From NCBI GenBank assembly GCA_043816305.1, contig JBDRHZ010000024.1:1-6533 (forward strand): DNA of 6,533 nt. The letters are read 5' to 3'. Positions within the stretch are counted from its first letter, which is position 1; each line of letters opens with the position of its first letter. Origin of the DNA: JAHIVN01 sp018816645 (GTDB lineage: Bacteria > Patescibacteriota > Dojkabacteria > JAHIVN01). The translations under genes and the position numbers were made by a program. Under the pieces are notes generated by a model. That model ran no database searches, had not been told where the DNA came from, and saw nothing but the letters and a program-made list of their open reading frames with translations. Positions 1 through 3,493 of this stretch are shown here, one piece after another.

Positions 1-86
1 GCAGTTTCATCTTCAGTGAAAAACCTTAAAATTTCTCTAAATTTTCGTTCTGAAATGTGTGCCTTGTTTAAATACTTGTTTTTCAT
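1..86 (-). CDS. IS1595-family (ISXO2-like) transposase, N-terminal fragment
   Basis: The frame opens with ATG at 86 and runs off the left edge after 28 full codons, reading MKNKYLNKAHISERKFREIL and then RFFTEDET. The pattern 'KNKY-x5-ISE-x-KFREI' followed by a short helix is what I recall as the start of IS1595/ISXO2-like transposases, which place a helix-turn-helix segment here and a DDE/DDN nuclease domain later. Only the start is visible, so neither catalytic residues nor integrity can be judged. A perfect TATAAT (minus strand, 114-109) lies 22 bases before the ATG and would give a leader of about 16 nt. No Shine-Dalgarno sequence is visible. The family call rests on pattern memory of 28 residues. 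Confidence 0.65.
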   Translation of the reverse strand, partial: MKNKYLNKAHISERKFREILRFFTEDET

Positions 87-108
87 TGTCTAGTATCGTT
101 TAAGATAG

Positions 109-114
109 ATTATA
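109..114 (-). promoter_or_regulatory. -10 box for the transposase
   Basis: TATAAT reads on the minus strand at 114-109. At the usual 17-bp spacing the -35 position falls on the element tip (GGGTCT), which is a poor -35 hexamer. The promoter therefore probably depends on the -10 box alone, or on sequence brought in by the insertion junction. Confidence 0.4.
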
Positions 115-144
115 TCATCCTAAAGTTGTCTAGACCCTAAAATA

Positions 145-1047
145 TTAAATAAACACAGGTGGTGCAGACCAATCTGTCCCGTTTTGCGTTGGTGTAATCA
201 CTGGCATGGATGTGTGAATATTCCATCCACCAATCAGTGCTTCAGCGAAAGGGATATCCATCTCGAGATTGACTCCAATAACAGCTGGTTCTGAGACAAG
301 ATTAAAGGCCTGTCTGATTAATAACGGCATAAGCTGTCCGTCAGTTGCATAGAGTTTAATCAAGAACTCTGCTCGATCCCGGATTTTTCTCAGTCCGGTG
401 TTGTCTTCTCTTCTCTCAGCGTAAATCTTCCACTGGTCAAAATGGATCCAGGTTTTGATGAAGAACTGGCCTACAGGAGAAGTCGGTTGGAGAACCAAGG
501 TCTCATTGATTTGAAAAAGTGATCTTGCTTCTGGTATCTTTCCGATAAGTGGCATTTGTGCAAGGACTTTTAATTGAGCTGACGCCTCATGATTATTTTT
601 AGCAGAAATTCCCCATCTCGATGCGGCATGCCACAGTGTTTGTTTTATAGCTTTGACATTTTGTGCTGTGTTTTGCTTCATTTCATCATTTACTTGTACC
701 CAATCAGGCGAGAAGACATCTGACATAATTATGAGAGTTCTTGAGCTGATGCCGATTTGCTGCAGCTGCCATATTAACCGGGGCAGGTCTTGCCCGAAAC
801 AAATCTGTGCCCTTTGTGTGTCTTCTGTAATCGGCAAAACTGTTCTTTGTCCCCCTTCCAAAATTACCCAGTTTGGACAGCTGATTGTTACAAAATTTAA
901 AGGCTCTGTATTTTGAACAGCTTCTCTAACAGATGTCACTAGCAGCTCAGGATGAGCGATAGGAATCGCTGGATTTTGACAAGCACTGATTAGTTCAATG
1001 GCTTGTGCAGTCTGGGTTTCAATTGTGTTACTTTTTATGATTTCCAT
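145..1047 (-). CDS. Unrecognised 300-residue protein, possibly Rossmann-like, unusual composition
   Basis: I do not recognise this protein. I start it at ATG 1047; a GTG at 1131 would add 28 basic, hydrophobic residues that lie inside an inverted repeat and look untranslated. No Shine-Dalgarno sequence precedes either. Residues 50-60 (LNFVTISCPNW) and 103-116 (RTLIIMSDVFSPDW) look like two buried beta strands each ending in a loop with conserved-looking residues, as in an alpha/beta fold. The spacing of 'SD-x-FS-D' faintly recalls the DIT1/PvcA isonitrile synthase family, but too weakly to assign. There are no membrane segments and no signal peptide, so it is probably cytoplasmic. Glutamine is about 8% (24 of 300) against about 2% in the permease and TsaC here, lysine is only 11 residues and there are 9 tryptophans. 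That suggests a different origin. Its stop lies a few bases from the insertion element tip, so the natural C-terminus could have been altered. Confidence 0.7.
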   Translation of the reverse strand: MEIIKSNTIETQTAQAIELISACQNPAIPIAHPELLVTSVREAVQNTEPLNFVTISCPNWVILEGGQRTVLPITEDTQRAQICFGQDLPRLIWQLQQIGISSRTLIIMSDVFSPDWVQVNDEMKQNTAQNVKAIKQTLWHAASRWGISAKNNHEASAQLKVLAQMPLIGKIPEARSLFQINETLVLQPTSPVGQFFIKTWIHFDQWKIYAERREDNTGLRKIRDRAEFLIKLYATDGQLMPLLIRQAFNLVSEPAVIGVNLEMDIPFAEALIGGWNIHTSMPVITPTQNGTDWSAPPVFI

Positions 1048-1056
1048 AACAATTTT

Positions 1057-1154
1057 TATTATCAACTTATATAAAAATAGAACCTGCCTTTTTGCAGCGG
1101 GTTTCCCAGGTAAGTGAAGGATAAACCTCACCGCAAATAGAGAAGTTGATAATA
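1057..1154. repeat. 98-bp structured element with 12-bp perfect terminal inverted repeats
   Basis: TATTATCAACTT at 1057-1068 is the exact reverse complement of AAGTTGATAATA at 1143-1154. The 74 bases between are themselves foldable. AACC-TGC (1081-1087) pairs with GCA and GGTT (1094-1096 and 1100-1103) around a three-base bulge, followed on the minus strand by CTATTTTTATA, a weak terminator-like arrangement. GCGGGTTT can alternatively pair with the AAACC and CGC around 1124-1134. The element ends 9 bases before the ATG at 1047. It may be a leader structure of that gene, or a small non-autonomous element with TA at each end. Neither reading is proven. Confidence 0.55.
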
Positions 1155-1336
1155 GTAGTAGCTATTCATTTTTATTAATGTTTTGTTGCTATTCATTAGT
1201 TTCTTATCAATTTAACATCCCGTAGAAGTTTCGCTTTGCTCTTTATTGACAGGTTGGCTCAACTCTACGGGATTATATATCTCAACGGAAATTCTGATTT
1301 CACTTTGTTCTCTTGAATTTTCTTGAGCTATATAAC
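1155..1336. other. Gene-free spacer with direct repeats and one hairpin
   Basis: No convincing reading frame is present on either strand. GCTATTCATT occurs twice, at 1161-1170 and 1188-1197. The remainder is AT-rich except for the hairpin listed separately at 1217-1273. This stretch lies between the terminator of the structured RNA and the leader of the unknown minus-strand gene. Confidence 0.5.
1217..1273. repeat. Long-loop hairpin with ATCCCGTAGA/TCTACGGGAT arms
   Basis: ATCCCGTAGA (1217-1226) and TCTACGGGAT (1264-1273) are perfect 10-bp inverted repeats. Shifting by one bulged A continues the stem with AGTT (1227-1230) against AACT (1261-1264). The loop of about 30 bases carries a smaller stem, GTTG-GCT-CAAC (1254-1264), that competes with the base of the large one. 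No T-run follows on either strand, so it is not an intrinsic terminator. Its GC-rich arms stand out from the AT-rich surroundings. The function is unknown. Confidence 0.55.
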
Positions 1337-1387
1337 AAAAAAGGGCCACAGTAAACTCCAAATTTTGGTAGTTTACTGCAGCCCTTC
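1337..1387 (-). terminator. Strong intrinsic terminator of the minus-strand RNA
   Basis: On the minus strand, GGGC, a two-base internal loop, CAGTAAACT and CCAAA form an almost perfect stem with their complements, with a one-base loop. It ends in GGCCC followed by TTTTTTGTTAT. On plus coordinates the arms are 1343-1362 and 1364-1384 and the U-tract is 1342-1337. The tract follows the stem only in the minus direction. On the plus strand CCCTTCTTC follows, which is poor. Confidence 0.85.
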
Positions 1388-1653
1388 TTCAAGACGTTAC
1401 CACTGCAATTTATCCAACTGTTGCCAGTCGGAACTTAGTATCCACATCGTGCATTCGACAAATCGAATACTTACGGAATGGACTTGTTCCAGAACGGGAA
1501 CTTCGTTTCGCATTTTTTCTGCGATTGCTCAAGAGGGTAATTCGCTTGGTTCTGGTGTAATTTTGCATTGCCAATTACTTTCTGTAAGACACAAAATCTT
1601 GTGTCTCGACCAAAACTACTTCTCCTCTTTCGTAGCAATGATTATTCACTTAT
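1337..1653 (-). ncRNA. Structured RNA, T-box-like leader or standalone ncRNA
   Basis: The predicted transcript of about 315 nt starts near 1653. Its first domain is closed by AAGAGG (1629-1624) with CCTCTT (1536-1531), about 99 nt, the size of a T-box Stem I. Within it are AGUA (1620-1617) opposite GAA (1543-1541), as in the loop-E specifier bulge; AGAAAG (1583-1578), like the AG bulge; a hairpin with a UGCAA T-loop motif (1578-1557); and CCCUCUUGAG, like the conserved 3' end of Stem I. Candidate specifier codons are UUA (after GAA) or AUU (followed by A). Further stems are 1524-1508, 1501-1486, 1482-1441 and 1428-1417. AGUGGUAACG (1404-1395) resembles a T-box with one core mismatch (UGGUAAC for UGGNACC). 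Against the call: an extra 8-bp hairpin (1606-1587) in Stem I, and little overlap of the T-box with the terminator arm. I am confident that it is a structured RNA, less so of the class. Confidence 0.55.
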
Positions 1654-1659
1654 GGGCTG

Positions 1660-1689
1660 ATTATAACAAAGTGGCTGAAGAATTTGCAA
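1660..1689 (-). promoter_or_regulatory. Sigma70-type promoter of the structured RNA
   Basis: On the minus strand a -35 TTGCAA (1689-1684) lies 18 bp from a perfect -10 TATAAT (1665-1660), predicting a start near 1653. It is the best-matching promoter in the window and sits exactly upstream of the first RNA stem. A terminator in the same direction lies about 310 nt downstream. Confidence 0.75.
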
Positions 1690-1691
1690 AT

Positions 1692-1711
1692 TTTTGGCGT
1701 TTAAGCCAAAA
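1692..1711. promoter_or_regulatory. Operator-like palindrome between divergent units
   Basis: TTTTGGC (1692-1698) and GCCAAAA (1705-1711) are perfect 7-bp inverted repeats separated by six bases. The palindrome lies 3 bp upstream of the -35 box of the minus-strand RNA and 34 bp before the permease start, a position from which a regulator could act on both. No T-run follows, so a terminator is unlikely. Confidence 0.4.
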
Positions 1712-1744
1712 TACAAAGAGTAAATGTGATTAGCAGAAACTGCC

Positions 1745-2836
1745 TTGTCAAAAGAAATAAAAGCCATAAGTACGATAATTGCTGGAACTATAGGAGTTGG
1801 TTTTGTAGCTCTTCCCTACTCATTGTACAAGTTTGGAACTATCGGTGGAATATGTGTTCTGATTCTCGTATGTATCATCACAGTTATAACGAATATCGCT
1901 TATAGCGAGATAATTGTTAACGATAAAGAAAATATTCAAATTTGTGGATATACAAAAAAACATCTTGGAGAAGTTACGGCTCATTTGATTACGATTGTAA
2001 TATTAGTAGGATCATTTGGAGTGCTTTATGCATACGGATTGCTCTCTGGATCAGCTTTACGAGTTCTGTTATCGCCACTGGGGGTAAGTGTAAGTCCAAA
2101 TTTCTTATCTCTCATATTTATAGGTGTAGCTCTTTGCGTCATGAGATATGGGATGCAGCTTATTTCGAAGGTTTCTGCCTTTGCAGTCGTGATACTAGTA
2201 ATAGCAATGATAGTTTTGGTTGGTTTTTCTATCCCACACATAGATATAAATAATGTGTCACCTCTTGACTTTGATCAATTTCCATTTATCTATGGAGTAT
2301 CGATATTTGCTATGTATTCTGCAGCATCAATCCCAGTCATCGACGAGATAATTGGTTATGATAGAAAAAAGTTTAGAAAGGCTATTCTAATTGCAAACTT
2401 AGTTACTGTCGTCATTTACATTGTCTTTGCGCTCGTTTTGTCGCTGAACTTAGGCCGATCACTTACAGGAGAACTAGTTAATGCCTTTCCTCTAGAACAG
2501 CGAACCGTCTCTTATATAGTATCGATTCTGGCGCTAGTTGGTGTATTTACGTCTTTTATTCTTGTTTCAAACAGTGTCAAAGAGATTCTGAATTATGACT
2601 ATAAGATCCCTCAAAAGACAACGTTTCTTATGATAGCAACACTACTCATATGGCTCATGATATTCGAAGTACTCGATTTCGAGACGATTGTGTCAAGAGT
2701 TGGAAATATAGCTCTTGCACTTCAAAGTGTGGCAATATTTGCAATATGGTTTAGAATCAAGAACAAAAGTAATTCTTTATTTAAGATACTTGTAGGAATA
2801 ACTGCATTCTCCCTTATTGCCGGAATGATTCTCTAG
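1745..2836 (+). CDS. Amino-acid permease, aromatic/hydroxy amino-acid transporter type
   Basis: A 363-residue integral membrane protein with about eleven hydrophobic segments (near residues 7-26, 33-55, 78-100, 119-136, 142-166, 182-201, 213-237, 254-277, 292-310, 317-337 and 345-363). The first segment, 'STIIAGTIGVGFVALPY', has the G-x-G-x-G/ALPY signature of the first, unwound helix of amino-acid permeases. Segment six, 'YGVSIFAMYSAASIPVIDEI', matches the FA-x-G/S...P-x-I-x-E region of tryptophan/tyrosine and serine/threonine permeases (AAAP/HAAAP, APC superfamily). It should import amino acids with H+ or Na+; the substrate cannot be read from sequence. The start is TTG at 1745, since an in-frame TGA at 1727 blocks extension and the first helix would be lost with later starts. 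No Shine-Dalgarno sequence is visible. The length is slightly short of the usual 400 or so. It is divergent from the structured RNA. Confidence 0.85.
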   Translation: MSKEIKAISTIIAGTIGVGFVALPYSLYKFGTIGGICVLILVCIITVITNIAYSEIIVNDKENIQICGYTKKHLGEVTAHLITIVILVGSFGVLYAYGLLSGSALRVLLSPLGVSVSPNFLSLIFIGVALCVMRYGMQLISKVSAFAVVILVIAMIVLVGFSIPHIDINNVSPLDFDQFPFIYGVSIFAMYSAASIPVIDEIIGYDRKKFRKAILIANLVTVVIYIVFALVLSLNLGRSLTGELVNAFPLEQRTVSYIVSILALVGVFTSFILVSNSVKEILNYDYKIPQKTTFLMIATLLIWLMIFEVLDFETIVSRVGNIALALQSVAIFAIWFRIKNKSNSLFKILVGITAFSLIAGMIL

Positions 2837-2853
2837 ACTTTTTTTAGAGCTTA

Positions 2854-2873
2854 GAGTAGTTTTAAAACTATTC
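2854..2873. promoter_or_regulatory. Operator-like palindrome upstream of tsaC
   Basis: TAGTTTTAAAACTA (2857-2870) is a perfect 14-bp palindrome and extends to GA...TC with one mismatched pair. It covers the -35 position of the tsaC promoter, where a bound regulator would block polymerase. It could also be a chance AT-rich palindrome. Confidence 0.35.
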
Positions 2874-2888
2874 ATTTAGCGGTATAAT
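2860..2888 (+). promoter_or_regulatory. Promoter of tsaC
   Basis: A perfect TATAAT at 2883-2888 lies 17 bp after a weak -35 (TTTTAA, 2860-2865). Transcription would begin near 2895, inside what a TTG start at 2888 would make coding. This decides for the ATG at 2909 as the tsaC start, with a leader of about 14 nt. Confidence 0.55.
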
Positions 2889-2908
2889 TGCTGTTATTTT
2901 ATCGAGAT

Positions 2909-3478
2909 ATGGGCTACATAAAAGCTGAACAAGTTTTGAACGATGGGGGTGTAATAGTATTTCCTTGTGACACAGTGATAGGGGTTGGATGCAGGATGGA
3001 TAATGCAAAGGCTATTCGTCGGCTTTATGAGATAAAGAGGCGGCCATTTAGTCAGCCTACCGCTGTATTGGTCTCTGATGCCGAGATGGCTAAGTCGCTT
3101 ATGAGGAATCCTGATCCGGGATTGGTGTCAATTCTTGAGGAGTACTGGCCAGGAGCGTTGACGATTGTTGTTGAAGCTTCGGATATTGTTCCTTCAGAAA
3201 TTTTGGGAGGAGCTTCTGAGGTTGGCATAAGAGTTCCCGATTTTCCAAAGCTACAACTTCTTATTTCGAATATTGGTATTCCGCTAGTTGCTACGTCTGC
3301 AAATTTTAAAGGTGAGAAAAACCCTCTTCATTTTGACGAAGTGTCAAAAGAGTTTCTAGCTCTTATCGACTATGCGATTGAGGAGGACAGCACAGGAAGT
3401 ATGGCATCAACTCTGGTGAGATTCAATGATATGGGAAGAATAGAATATATAAGGAAAGGAGAGATTCAGATCAAATAG
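2909..3478 (+). CDS. tsaC: L-threonylcarbamoyladenylate synthase (TsaC/YrdC)
   Basis: A 189-residue single-domain YrdC protein. The family makes threonylcarbamoyl-AMP from threonine, bicarbonate and ATP, and the TsaB-TsaD-TsaE proteins then pass the group to A37 of tRNAs reading ANN codons (t6A). Visible family marks are VFPCDTVIGVG (17-27, usual form P-T-D-T-x-Y-G-L), IKRRPFSQP (42-50, the K-x-R-P substrate loop), WPGALTIVV (80-88), VGIRVPDFP (105-113) and PLVATSANFKGE (125-136, the conserved S-A-N). The first motif is divergent: Cys replaces Thr at 20 and Ile replaces Tyr at 24. The protein lacks the C-terminal Sua5 domain, so it is the TsaC form. I chose the ATG because the -10 box overlaps the alternative TTG at 2888. 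It faces the ABC gene tail to tail across 15 bases, with no terminator visible between them. Confidence 0.9.
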   Translation: MGYIKAEQVLNDGGVIVFPCDTVIGVGCRMDNAKAIRRLYEIKRRPFSQPTAVLVSDAEMAKSLMRNPDPGLVSILEEYWPGALTIVVEASDIVPSEILGGASEVGIRVPDFPKLQLLISNIGIPLVATSANFKGEKNPLHFDEVSKEFLALIDYAIEEDSTGSMASTLVRFNDMGRIEYIRKGEIQIK

Positions 3479-3493
3479 CAGGTCATACCCCAT

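Larger units (their letters stand above)
1..137 (-). mobile_element. End of an IS1595-family insertion sequence, cut by the window edge
   Basis: The transposase start on the minus strand is preceded by a short leader and then the sequence GGGTCTAGACAACTTTAGG (137 down to 119), which fits the GGGTC-type terminal inverted repeat that I associate with ISXO2-like/IS1595 elements. The outermost base is probably 137. An 8-base motif, CTAGACAA, occurs within this end (133-126) and again directly at the transposase start codon (93-86), so it may be a repeated transposase-binding site. The other end of the element and any target-site duplication lie outside the window, so the tip position is an inference from one end only. 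Confidence 0.6.

Noticed and set aside
653..916. 87-codon plus-strand frame opposite the unknown gene
   Set aside because: It is Cys-rich, low-complexity antisense of a longer frame that has plausible protein character; a shadow.
1217..1273. Integron attC site
   Set aside because: The outer bases do not give the paired RYYYAAC/GTTRRRY core sites, and no cassette structure or integrase is visible.
1337..1653. RNase P RNA, tmRNA or SRP RNA
   Set aside because: There is no paired P4 core (AGGAAAGUCC with ACAGAAC/GGCUUA), no tRNA-like acceptor with GGUUCGAAUCC, and no GGAAG-AGC SRP tetraloop helix. ACAGAAA alone is not enough.
1323..1733. 136-codon plus-strand reading frame over the structured RNA
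   Set aside because: It is rich in Cys and Ser, has no recognisable domain, and reads straight through the terminator hairpin and RNA stems on the opposite strand. The RNA explains the region better.
2026..2241. Minus-strand frame within the permease
   Set aside because: It is antisense of a clear transmembrane protein and has no start signals.
2831..2850. Terminator after the permease (CTCTA...TAGAG)
   Set aside because: The stem is only five base pairs, with the T-run in the loop and none after it.
1724..3478. Recoded TGA (glycine), as in Gracilibacteria-type code
   Set aside because: An ATG-TGA-permease reading would fit, but the long frames (ABC, permease, TsaC) contain no in-frame TGA over well more than a thousand codons, so recoding is very unlikely.
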